A program made the position numbers and the translations under genes. The notes below the pieces were generated by a model. The model was given only the letters and a program-made list of their open reading frames with translations, was not told where the DNA came from and ran no database searches. Below are positions 1-10,472 of a DNA stretch of 64,000 nt, in pieces; the first letter of the stretch is position 1, and each line of letters opens with the position of its first letter. The DNA is from Owenia fusiformis (lineage: Eukaryota; Annelida; Polychaeta; Sabellida; Oweniidae). The stretch lies in the NCBI GenBank assembly GCA_903813345.2, contig CAIIXF020000010.1, positions 3,837,169-3,901,168 on the forward strand, written 5' to 3'.

Positions 1-368
1 CCACCTTGATTTCTGAAAAGTATATTTGTTATCCATTGATACGTGAGCAAGAGCAATAATGCACTTTATATCTGTTTAAAGCCTCAAACCGAGGTCGCTT
101 GGCTTTATACAGAAACTAAACATACTGAATCATTAAGTCTTGCTTCAAGACCCAGGACTATCTTCTCTAACAACTTGTGACACACGGGGTTGAACAAGAA
201 TACCGAAGTGTGTGCTTTAAAAAATGTTAGTACTTAGCAAATATATTTAATAATATTTCTTGAAAGACAGGTGGGAAAATACAAGAAAGCCTCAAAATTA
301 AAAATTTGACTTGCATAAAAGCACCAGCATGGCTAATAAATTGATTATACTAAAATAAGTGTACTTAC
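1..368. other. Window start, no gene recognised
   Basis: No convincing exon or repeat was recognised here. If the two small minus-strand exons at 369-432 and 1453-1511 are real, this stretch would be the following intron or the downstream part of that gene, which continues off the window. Confidence 0.3.
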
Positions 369-432
369 TGAATATTGTTCTGGGCTACATTCTTGATGAG
401 GTGATTCCGCTTTAGGGCATTCCAATGATGAC
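369..432 (-). CDS. Putative internal exon, unknown gene (minus strand)
   Basis: Seen on the minus strand: a pyrimidine-rich acceptor (CTGTTCCTTAAG) followed by 64 nt with one open frame and then a strong donor, GTAAGTAC. After one leading G the frame encodes 21 residues including ECPKAESPHQECSPEQYS. The exon enters in phase 2, which matches the end of the candidate upstream exon at 1453-1511, so the two join to read ...NIMR-SSLECPK.... No domain is recognised in about 41 residues. The exon ends in phase 0 and any further exons lie left of the window. Support is splice signals and phase only. Confidence 0.3.
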
Positions 433-1452
433 CTTAAGGAACAGAAATAAATATAGTAATACACATTTAATACGGGCACAACAACGGCATGTCAATGCAA
501 ATCAACTGAAAAGATGTAAGAGAATATTCAAAACACATCATATCATGATACATACTAGGTAGATAACTCAAGTCAGTCATGCAAAATAGTACATGCCATA
601 CCCAGAATTCTAACCTACATTAGCATGTAGTTAGCACAAGGGAGGTGCATATAAATTAAGCTCTAACCACTTGACAATGACATTATAAGAGAACGAGTAG
701 GTAAATGAGCCGACATTAGGTGTAACTTCCTTACAGTACAAATGTTACAATTTCTAATTAGTACCCGTATCTACCTTAACTAGTAGCCAAGACAAAATTG
801 TTCAAGGGTAACTTTTTTAATATCCAGTATTATCAAAAGCAGACTACATATTTCAAAAATAGAGTAAAATTCGAACATACAGATTATCAGATTTTAGTAT
901 ATCCGAAAATCACAAAATAAATGGTCCCAATGATAAGAGCTCTTCAAACAAAAAGGAACAAAGATCCCGAAAGCGGGCTACTATAAACAGAAAACGCATG
1001 CCAAACTATCTGATATGTTATTGACATCCTGCTAACGGTAAAATTAAAGGGACGTGTTGATCAATATATAACACTTTTTCAGAATATGAACGGGAAATGC
1101 GGGGTCAGATGCCCCCCCCCTTCATTGAAAACTGTAAACGGCGAATATGGTTTCAAAACGTTAACAAGGAATTTTGGGGGGCATATACACTTTTGTTCGC
1201 AATTTAAGTTTAAAATAGGTGAGAGTGACGTGATGGGGACCTGTTTTTGGCATAATATTGACAAATGAATGGAAAATTGGCATTGAGACAGAGCCAACAA
1301 TTTATTTTCATTTAAGTTTCCAATAATATTTTGTGCAGACAAGAGCCACTAAAGATCCAAAGTAAATATGAAAATATATTTGTCATATCCTATATCCTAT
1401 TAAAGTGTTGCATAAATAGTGATAAAATGTTTAAGATGTTGCAACAGCTTAC

Positions 1453-1511
1453 CTCATAATGTTCTCCCGTACATTTAAATTAATACAAGATTGCCGCGGA
1501 CTGTCTCGCAT
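1453..1511 (-). CDS. Putative first coding exon, unknown gene (minus strand)
   Basis: On the minus strand an ATG at 1511-1509 opens 59 nt (starting MRDSPRQSCINLNVREN) ending at a good donor, GAG|GTAAGC, in phase 2. It splices in phase to the exon at 369-432. The true exon may begin further upstream, since the frame is also open 5' of this ATG. No signal peptide, membrane segment or known domain is visible. It could be a chance open stretch; the phase-matched pairing with a second exon about 1 kb away is the main support. Confidence 0.27.
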
Positions 1512-2489
1512 CTTTATATCTTCACATTGAAGAAATGTTATAATGGTTGCAATAATGTAACCGGAAATCCAACGATTTTGTCCCATCGATGCTTTGAATC
1601 GTACGACCAGTTCAAGTATCTACAGACACTATATACATGAATATAAAACGAATACAATAGCCTATCGTTGTCAATCAATGAGCTGGAGGCAGGTGAAGTC
1701 TCTAGCTAATTTAGCGTTAAATTTAGGATGCTGGCCCTGGTTTCATAGAATGTATGAAATAGGCCTTGTTAACATAGCAAAACTTATAAATTAATACTGT
1801 TATCTCCCACCTGCCTATTACATTACGATTTCAAACAAACGATATATATATAATGTACAATATATCCAACACGTTGAAGCTGCTACGCAGAAAATCATCT
1901 TTATTAATGCCCTCCCTTAAATTTACCTTTACCGTTTGACCTACCACTATGATCTTTACTTTTAAAAAATCGCAATGTGTGAAAAGAATTTAAGCCCAAA
2001 ACTTAATTCATTGTGGCTACTTTATACCATCCAGGTGTTGTTTCCTAAACTTTCCATTCCCGCTGCGCGGTCATGCAAAGATTATGAAAAAACACTTTCA
2101 ATGGAATGATTCACCATAAAATGCATGAATCCAGAGCTTAAATCCTTAATTATTTATCTCTAACTATACAATTATCTACGTCCGCTTTGTGTCTGTTTTG
2201 TTACGTAAATACTATTAATAGAAACAAACATGAATACTCTCCTCTTGGCAAGGACAGAAACAAATACCAGGACACCCAAGCCTGCACACCAGGTACAACA
2301 TAGTATAATACACTTTAGTTACATCGTTGTATGTGCCAAGTATTTCAGCTTACTTGCTGTTCATACCACTTTAATGTGATTACAGGGCCATTAACTTAAA
2401 TAAAAGTTAAAAGTTAAAACCAGCCAAATCCCATCACTTTATTCAGAGCAAGTGTAACGTCCTTCAATTTAGGACTCATGACATATGCC

Positions 2490-2870
2490 TCATCCTATAC
2501 CAAGTAGAGTTTTAGGGAGATAAGTTGGTAAAATATATCCCGTATCTTGATATTGAGATTACCATATCCAGAACTTCCATATCTCCCGCCATATATTAGA
2601 AAAAACTGAAAAGAAATTAGCAACAAAATTTAAAAATTGAATTTTTTTTTTAAAATGTGAAAAAATTAGAAAAATTAGAAAACTCCACTGGGTATAGGAT
2701 AAAGCAGTTATGTAAGGTTGGGTTGGATATGGGGTTTATCCCTCGTGAGATTTGCTCATCTGCTTTTGGTCCCTACTGTCCCTCAGGTAGATATGGATAT
2801 CTCTCTCTGGATAAACCCCATATCGAAAACCTCCCAGTACAAAACCCTTATGTATTTCATATCAACTAAG
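2490..2870. repeat. Dispersed repeat, copy 1
   Basis: Similar to the reverse complement of 23370-23850. Shared landmarks are TATACCAAGTAGAGTTTT, the internal inverted pair GGATATGGGGTTTATCC / GGATAAACCCCATATC, and CTCCCGCCATAT. The internal inverted pair suggests a hairpin-forming non-autonomous element. The short open frames across it are not genes. Confidence 0.6.
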
Positions 2871-3184
2871 GTTCTAACTAAGCTGTATCCATCCCGGTCC
2901 CGCTCCTGAAAAGGTAAGTCATTTAAGTTTTACTCAATTCACTAAGTAAAAATTATATTTCGAACCTACCCTTTATATTTTAACTTTTTAAGATCATTGA
3001 TCTGCTCCATAGAAATATGAGTGTGAAATTTCACAAACTTAGGAAAATGCGTACCTTAAAGTAAGTTTTTAGTAAGTAAGTGGTTACAGCATCTATTAGA
3101 TATTGTGTTTACCTATAGTTGTAAGTGGCGGTTAGTCTACCACTGGTTTACAAGAACCATGTAAAAGTGCCATTATGATCTTTG

Positions 3185-3928
3185 GAAATGTCTGTCCGGA
3201 AGATAACTCGAATACTAGTTGACAGATTTTCTTCATATTTGGTGGAAAGATGTATATTGGTGAATAGTTCTACGCAAAAAATATTTTTCAAGATGGCCGC
3301 CAGTTTAAAAATGGCGGGAATTTTTCGCAAAAGTCTTATGTTTTTCATTTTAAACCAAATTAATATATATTTTTATTTGAAATGTTGGTACTATATTAAC
3401 AACATCTATCTATTTCACATATATCCCGGGTTTTTCACGCTGACCCCCAGGGGCCGTAAATGGGGGACTGTGAAAACAGGAATTTTGAGATGATTTTGAA
3501 GTTAAGCTTTATTATACTCAAATGAAAGGAAATTTAGAGTAGATAGTCAATATTGTAGCGTTTTTCTGATTCGGGCCTCAAAAATTCAAAATGGCCGCCT
3601 AATGCGGGATTTCGCAATTATTTTCTGTTCTCTTAAAAGTATGGCTATATAATACTCAAATTGAAGGTTTTTCAGAGTAGATCACAATTATGGCATTGTT
3701 TTTCTGATTTGCTCCTCTGAAAATTCAAAATGGCTGACTAGAGCAGAAATTCGCCATTACTTAGAGTTATCTTGAAAGTATTGTTACATGATACTACAAT
3801 GATTCAAAATATTTATTGGAGGTAAGAGTAGATGGTAAATTATTACATTGTGACTGTACAGATTGATGATTTATATAATGTTCGTTGGGATTTGCTTCTC
3901 CGTGGAGTTGCCATTATCTAGTTTGCTC
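3185..3928 (+). mobile_element. Foldback element with CCCAACGAAC/GTTCGTTGGG ends, 5'-truncated copy
   Basis: One of three copies in the window (others near 20463-21194 and 25136-25826). It shares GTCCGGAAGATAACTC, the CCCAGGGGCCGT segment, repeated TTCAAAATGGC segments and the 3' end GTTCGTTGGGATTTGCT. The opposite terminus with its GTCC tandem repeat is missing, so this copy is truncated. Confidence 0.6.
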
Positions 3929-4950
3929 TCCAAATTGGAGGAAATAAAGAACCATACCATACCATACCAAGAATCTCAGTAGGCATGAAATACATTCTGT
4001 AATGTACGGTCGGTTTCGGATGCAAAATACATCGCATGTATAGACGAGTAAAACCTTATCACTTTCTCCCAATCGTAGTTTGTCAATTGCAGGTTTGCTA
4101 TGAATTATACCCTTAATTAAATTATGAATAGTCGAAAGAGGACATTTAAATTAATCTACAAGGAAAAGTATCAAAATTGTCCGAAGCAGGCGTAGCGTGC
4201 AGTAGATCGATTCAATAAAATACAAGTCTCGATTGAGAGAAAGAAGTTCATCAGTATACTGCGCTAATAATTACTTAAATCTACAATATGTTAAAATACC
4301 AAAACTGTCCGAAGGCGTAACGTGCAGTAGACTGATGAGTTTCGTTCTCCAAACCGAGACTAGTTTTTTTAAAAGGTGTCAGAATCCAGAGGATATCTAT
4401 CTGATTCTCAATATGGGTTAGAAATATGTAAAAGACTTCTCATATATTTATTTTTTATAGAGTATATATTGTATAATATGATCGAGCATCATAAAAACAT
4501 GGCGGAATAAATAAAAAACAATGGGAAAATAAAAGGTTTGACCTAGCTATAACATTTGACCTAGATAAAAATTGATCCAATTTTCCACAAACTAAGATAA
4601 CGTTGCATATTTGGCCATGTTGTCTCAAGTAAAAATCTTAAATCTTTAGAATTTGGAGGGCACATTAGGAATTTCCTCTTGAACAGAGATTGTAAACTTA
4701 TTTTGAATACTACCTTAGTCGGCAATAACATTCCTTGTTATATTTATAATATTTTTTCTTTTAATTTACTTGAAAATCATTTTCATTATTCCTGCTTCTT
4801 TTAGTTTTAGCGTACATGCAATTTCAATATTCCTTGTCTTGTTATTCTATACTACAAATGAGAAACGTGTAATTTTAAGGAATTATCTTCAAAAATCATT
4901 TTAATCCAAAACGTGTACTTGTGGGAGGGAATTATGTCCCAATCTAATTG

Positions 4951-6039
4951 TTAACCCTCAAAAACCTTCTCATCTAAAAAGTTTTCAACAGGGATTTTTA
5001 ATTTTGCAATACACTTGTCCTTGAATGTTGGATTTTTTACTATTATAACTTTACCTTCCTTAAACGCAGTTTCCCATTTGCAACAACTTTTTAGATAAGT
5101 GCTACCTGCACGAAATGATATAATTGATGCATTCCATAATTTCCTATTACTTGACATAGACGTCTGGTAATTATTGTCTTTGAATTTTGGGGCCCCTGCT
5201 TGGTGAACGGCAAGGTTAGTGGCAGTGATGTCAAATGTTGCAATGCCTGCTTTGTTACTGAACATAAGTAACCAGTTGTCAAAGGCAGGAAGGCTGACAA
5301 CGTAATCGGGCACAGCATCCCATGGGAAACTAGTTTTACTAGTGATGAAGTAATCTTGTGCATCTAGTTGATCCAATTTGGTACCTCGGAAACGTTGAGT
5401 AATTTCCTCATCGGATCCGGAAATAATTTCAAAAGACTCATTACTTTTTGAATATAACTTTGCCGCGTGTCTTGCCCCAAACACAATAAACCTCCTGATG
5501 TTGTGAGCTTTCGTGAATCTTTTGACTTCTTCAAGGGAAGTGATCAGTTTTTCAACATGAAATAATATATCACCGTTGGAATACATGTAGAGGTCTGTGT
5601 TGAATCTTTTTTGGGTCTCAATGAACATTTGTCTCAGGACGGGTCTACCAGCTGCAGTCATATGCGGTTCCAGTTTGATAATGTGCCAATCAGAGTCATT
5701 CGTATTTGAAACTGTTTCCAACCAACATTTTCCATCTCTTCGTAATTGGAAGCCATCACTTGCAAATATAGCTCGCTCGGTCAAATGCTTTGGAAACTTC
5801 TCATAGTTACAAAGTGTGTTATTCTGAATTCGGAAACGTGGGAGTTCTCTTTCTGAAAATGTTGTAAAAATCGTCAGAAACTTTGTATTTGAATCATTAC
5901 ATCCTATCTGTAAATGTTCAGAGCTTCTTTTCTTATGAGCAACTTCAATCAGGGGAACGTACAACGTTGAGTACACGTACATCCCTATAACTATAATTTG
6001 ACATAATATAAAGACATATATCCAACACTTGGCAAGCAT
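4951..6039 (-). CDS. Type II membrane glycosyltransferase-like protein (single exon, 362 aa)
   Basis: Residues 7-29 form one hydrophobic segment after a short cytosolic start (MLAKCW), as in Golgi type II membrane enzymes. The lumenal part has an NGD motif (residues 155-157, in YMYSNGDILF) that could serve as the metal/nucleotide-sugar acidic motif. Further on come DAQDYFI (226-232), PW..VPDYVV (239-249) and FDNWL (253-257), an order typical of GT-A-like nucleotide-diphospho-sugar transferases. NDS and NNT sequons are present in the stem and catalytic part. Donor, acceptor and EC class cannot be told from sequence. The ATG at 6039 is chosen because the membrane segment follows it directly. 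Lack of introns could mean a single-exon family or an old retrocopy; the frame is intact, so it is probably functional. Confidence 0.75.
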   Translation of the reverse strand: MLAKCWIYVFILCQIIVIGMYVYSTLYVPLIEVAHKKRSSEHLQIGCNDSNTKFLTIFTTFSERELPRFRIQNNTLCNYEKFPKHLTERAIFASDGFQLRRDGKCWLETVSNTNDSDWHIIKLEPHMTAAGRPVLRQMFIETQKRFNTDLYMYSNGDILFHVEKLITSLEEVKRFTKAHNIRRFIVFGARHAAKLYSKSNESFEIISGSDEEITQRFRGTKLDQLDAQDYFITSKTSFPWDAVPDYVVSLPAFDNWLLMFSNKAGIATFDITATNLAVHQAGAPKFKDNNYQTSMSSNRKLWNASIISFRAGSTYLKSCCKWETAFKEGKVIIVKNPTFKDKCIAKLKIPVENFLDEKVFEG

Positions 6040-6997
6040 TGCACATCTGTAGTTGCTATTGTCGAAATTCTCACGATTAATTTCTTTTTAAAATATTCTC
6101 TTGGTCCTATTTCCCTGCTTACATTAACGTTCGGCGTTCCCGTACAGTCAGCTGCAGTGAGATATAACATATTCATCTAACCCCAAAAGCATGGTACCAC
6201 CTAGAGCACTGACGGCAGACAGAGTGACTATGAAAACCTTAGGGTACTTATGCGAAGTCGATCAATAAGTTCTGTCAAAAAAGTGTCATGACTTAAAACC
6301 TTTTACAGGGCATCTAAAATTATGCCACGCATATGTATCAATCATCGGATCTTCGCCAACAGCTTAAATGTATATATATGAACAACATGAATGAATGAAT
6401 GAATGAATCTACACGGTGCCAATATCAAGCTGCGTGCTTACTAGGCACTCAGTTTGGTAGTAAGTAGCACTCAAGTAGGTAGTAACCAGTTTCACCACCA
6501 GGTGGCTCGTTCGGGTCAGATAGCATGGTGGGTATAGTAGAGTTCCCTTTAACTTAATATCCATCTGTTTTAGTGGTTCAATTTTCATGTCACCCTTTTG
6601 TATCTTATAGTTATGCAAATTAAATTATGTCCAGTAAAAGAAAATGTTATCTGTCCAATACGAGAAAAGATATTTTACTTTTTGTGATTTTATAACATGG
6701 GGTCTATGGGGAATCTCCCCGAACTATAGAAGACACACACATCTTAAAAAATCAATTTTCAAAGTTGATAAACAATTTTTGATAAACCATATTTTTAGAT
6801 GTACTTTTACTTGTAGATTTAAAATATGACATCACTTTGACTGAATTTTGAAAATTTAATTCCGTAAATCAAGATTATATCTTCTCGCATCTAGTCTATT
6901 GAGTGCGTACATTTACATGGAGTTTCCCAAACTGCGTGCTTAATATTTGCAAAATGTGTGCTTATCCACGTTTGTTTTGTATTTTAAGAAAACATAA
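6040..6997. other. Intergenic, upstream of the glycosyltransferase-like gene
   Basis: No gene is seen. It holds a GAAT microsatellite near 6389-6408 and a segment at 6660-6830 (TGTGATTTTATAACATGG and following) that recurs at 32650-32790, so it is a dispersed repeat. Promoter elements of the minus-strand gene could lie near 6040-6200, but none was recognised. Confidence 0.45.
6660..6830. repeat. Dispersed repeat, copy 1 (partner near 32650-32790)
   Basis: Shares TGTGATTTTATAACATGG, GGTCTATNGGGA, CTCCCC and TTTCAAAGTTGATAAACA with the segment just before exon 2 of the giant AAA gene. Both copies are in the same orientation. The family was not identified. Confidence 0.5.
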
Positions 6998-9510
6998 GCG
7001 GGCGTGAGGGCGGGCGGCACATAAACCAAATCTTGTCATCAAATTTCCAGGATAACTGCTTACCTGTTCAACTTGAAATTTTTACAGATGCAAGAGCAGA
7101 CTAGTACCAAGATCTGATTAGGTTAAGGGCATGCTGGGTAAACTACGTGGCGGCCATTTTGAATTTTTCAACAAATCTTGTCATCAAAATTCCAGGAAAA
7201 CCACTTATTCGTTCAACTTGAAATTTTTACAGATGCATAAGCAGACTATTGCCAAGATCTGATTAGGTTTTGGGTATGCTGGCTGAATTACATGGTGGCC
7301 ATTTTGAATTTTTCAATTTGGCGGCCATTTTGAATTTTTCAACTTGCTCCAAATTGACCAATTTTTTTTTTAAAACATCTACAAGTTCTCAGAAGTTCAA
7401 ATCTGACCTTAGATTTCAGATTTGACCTTTCGTTCACCTTCAGTGACCTTGAAAAGGTCAAAAAAGTTGATTTTCTAAATTGATATTTTGGATTTAAATT
7501 TAGGTCAGCTTAATTACAAAACACCTACTGAGGTCTGAAAAAGTGAAATTTTCAAGGTCGAAGGTCATCAAATTAGGTCACAAACAATGTTATCTAAATT
7601 TTCCCAAATTTCAAGACTACAAATAAATTCTTGTCATCAAAATTGCAGGAAAACCGCTAACCTTGTCAACTTGAAATGTTTACAGATGCAAGAGCAGACT
7701 AGTGCCAAGGTCTGATTAGGTTTTGGCCATGCTGGGTGAATTGCATGGTGGCCAGTTTGCTCCTCAAAGTGCGATATTAGCACTGTGTGTCTTGTTGTAG
7801 AATTATATACACATAAGAAAGACAAAATAGAAAACTAGTATAAGCAATACGTCTGTACAATCTCACTGTTGATTGCATTGATAAATCTCGATTTCAATTA
7901 ATGGCTTTCTTGTTTCAATGTACATAAGAGAAGGACGTTTTGGACCCGCGGATGATTCTTTTTCTATAACCATAGTGTTGTTATGCAACATTATACGTGT
8001 GAATCTTTTTGTCAACCTGTGTATTTATACTCCAATAACATTAATGCCGCAATTCCATAAGTTTTATACTTGTACATGCAATTTGTTAATAGAATAAACA
8101 AGACACACAGTGATAAATATCGCACTTTGAAGAGCAAACTGGCCACCATGCAATTTACCCAGCATGGCCAAAACCTAATCAGACCTTGGCACTAGTCTGC
8201 TCTTGCATCTGTAAACATTTCAAGTTGACAAGGTTAGCGGTTTTCCTGCAATTTTGATGACAAGAATTTATTTGTAGTCTTGAACTTTGGGAAAATTTAG
8301 ATAACATTGTTTGTGACCTAATTTGATGACCTTCGACCTTGAAAATTTCACTTTTTCAGACCTCAGTAGGTCTTTTGTAATTAGCTGACCTAAATTTAAA
8401 TCCAAAATATCAATTTAGAAAATCAAATGTTTGACCTTTTCAAGGCCACTGAAGGTCAACGAAGGGTCAAATCTGAAATCTAAGGTCAGATTTGAACTTC
8501 TGAGAACTTGTAGATGTTTTTAAAAAAAAATTTGGTCAATTTGGAGCAAGTTGAAAAATTGAAAATGGCCGCCAAATTGAAAAATTCAAAATGGCCACCA
8601 TGTAATTCAGCCAGCATACCCAAAACCTAATCAGATCTTGGCAATAGTCTGTTCTTGCATCTGTAAAAATTTCAAGTTGAACGGATAAGTGGTTTTCCTG
8701 ATATTTTGATGACAAGATTTGTTGAAAAATTCAAAATGGCCACCACGTAGTTTACCCAGCATGCCCTTGACCTAATCAGATCTTGGCACTAGTCTGCTAT
8801 TGCATGTGTAAAAATTTCAAGTTGAACAGGTTAGCGGGTTTCTTGGAATTTTGATGACAAGAATTGATTTGTAGTCTCAAACTTTGAGAAACTTGGATAA
8901 CATCTTGTGACCTAGTTTAATGACCTTGACTTTCGACCTTGAAAATTTCACTTTTTCAGACCTCAGTAGGTGTTTTGTAATTAAGCTGACCTAAATTTAA
9001 ATCCAAAATATCAATTTAGAAAATCAACTTTTTGACCTTTTCAAGGTCACTGAAGGTGAAGGAAAGGTCAAATCTGAAATCTAAGGTCAGATTTGAACAT
9101 CTGAGAACTTGTAGATGTTTTTAAAAAAAAAATTTGGTCAATTTGGAGCAAGTTGAAAAATTCAAAATGGCCGCCAAATTGAAAAATTCAAAATGGCCAC
9201 CATGTAATTCAGCCAGCATACCCAAAACCTAATCAGATCTTGGCAATAGTCTGCTCTTGCATCTGTAAAAATTTCAAGTTGAACGGATAAGTGGTTTTCC
9301 TGGAATTTTGATGACAAGATTTGTTGAAAAATTCAAAATGGCCGCCACATAGTTTACCCAGCATGCGCTTAACCTAATCAGATCTTGGTACTAGTCTGCT
9401 CTTGCATCTGTAAAAATTTCAAGTTGAACAGGTAAGCAGTTATCCTGGAAATTTGATGACAAGATTTGGTTTATGTCCCGCCCGCCCGCACGCCCGCACG
9501 CCCAAACGCC
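6998..9510. mobile_element. Large foldback element with long inverted arms
   Basis: The left arm (about 7000-7800) reappears as reverse complement in the right arm (about 8100-9510), around a 300-bp centre. Shared landmarks are GACAAGATTTG, TTACAGATGCAAGAGCAGAC, AATCAGATCTTGG and TTTACCCAGCATGC, with GC-rich tips of GCGGGCG type. The right arm also has a direct duplication of about 600 bp (roughly 8271-8870 and 8871-9470). The arms are studded with TGACCTT/AAGGTCA hexamers. No transposase frame is seen. Such a structure is typical of non-autonomous foldback DNA elements. Confidence 0.75.
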
Positions 9511-10472
9511 CGCCCAACAGCACAAGACGACGACAATATAGCACTTTTTCAAAGTGCGATAAAAATAGTTTATGATTCACAACAAACATTTACTCAAGTT
9601 TGGCTTGGGGATCCCTGAAAGAAAGTCGTTAAATATTATACATTACTAATAGACAGTGGTTAGGGCAATCCACCTCACCGATCAGCTATCTATCTTGATT
9701 TCAAATTCATATAATGTTATTTTTGATTGATTGATCAATTGATTGAATTTTTGATTGATTGGAATACTTGATTGAGAGCTTGCGAGCTTGTGTGATCCTG
9801 CGACGCGTCGCTTGATATGATGGACGAAGTCTTTTGAACAAGCTGGGTTAGAGGTTTGAAGCGACCAGCTGCATATGTGTACTTGTGGTCGGGGGGTACA
9901 CGTATGCAAGTCTACCTCCAATAACACATTGAACGGAAGCCGAAGGCACACGAAAGCTACATCGTTGGCAGCAAACGTGGGCTGCATCGTTGGCAGCCGA
10001 AGCCAAAGGCAAACGTGAGATGAAATGATGATAATCACAAGATGCACAATCGGCAAACAAACATGTCTTGTATTGACCTAAACCTAAATATCGGCCAATA
10101 GGCCCATCTCGATAAATGGCCAAACCATAGGCGTGATTGTAACAGCAAACATGAAACAATAGTATTTTGTCAAATTTACCAGTAATGTTTATTCAAAGAA
10201 ATAAAATGATCTCACCTGCTTCATGAAGGATAATCACATGATGTCACTAAATTCCCCCAGGACATTCACAACTTACGACTTAGTCAGAGGCAGGGCAGCT
10301 ATATAATGTAAGGCACATGTTGCTGAGATAAAACCTAGGCTGAAACATACATAGTATTTGTGTACAAATATTTACAAACACATATACAGCTTTATACTTT
10401 GAATTAGAACGATTAACGTTTTGGAATTTAGACCGAAAATAAAGTATATGGGTCATTGACCCAGGATTTACA
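9511..10472. other. Intergenic, upstream of the secreted binding-protein gene
   Basis: No gene was recognised. There is a GATT-rich stretch near 9725-9775. Open frames at 9682-10159 on the minus strand have no splice context or family resemblance. The promoter of the plus-strand gene starting at 10473 should lie in the right part, but no core element was identified. Confidence 0.4.

Larger units (their letters stand above)
1512..4950. other. Intergenic, repeat-rich, no gene recognised
   Basis: This stretch holds a dispersed repeat at about 2490-2870 (inverted copy near 23.4-23.85 kb), a 5'-truncated foldback element at about 3185-3928, a short CCATA microsatellite near 3949-3969, and a weak two-copy repeat near 4165-4345 containing AACTGTCCGAAGGCGTAACG. 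Open frames here are short and sit inside these repeats. Confidence 0.55.

Noticed and set aside
9682-10159. Overlapping minus-strand frames of 103-124 codons
   Set aside because: The frames overlap each other, have no signal of constraint, and end in GATT-repeat sequence.
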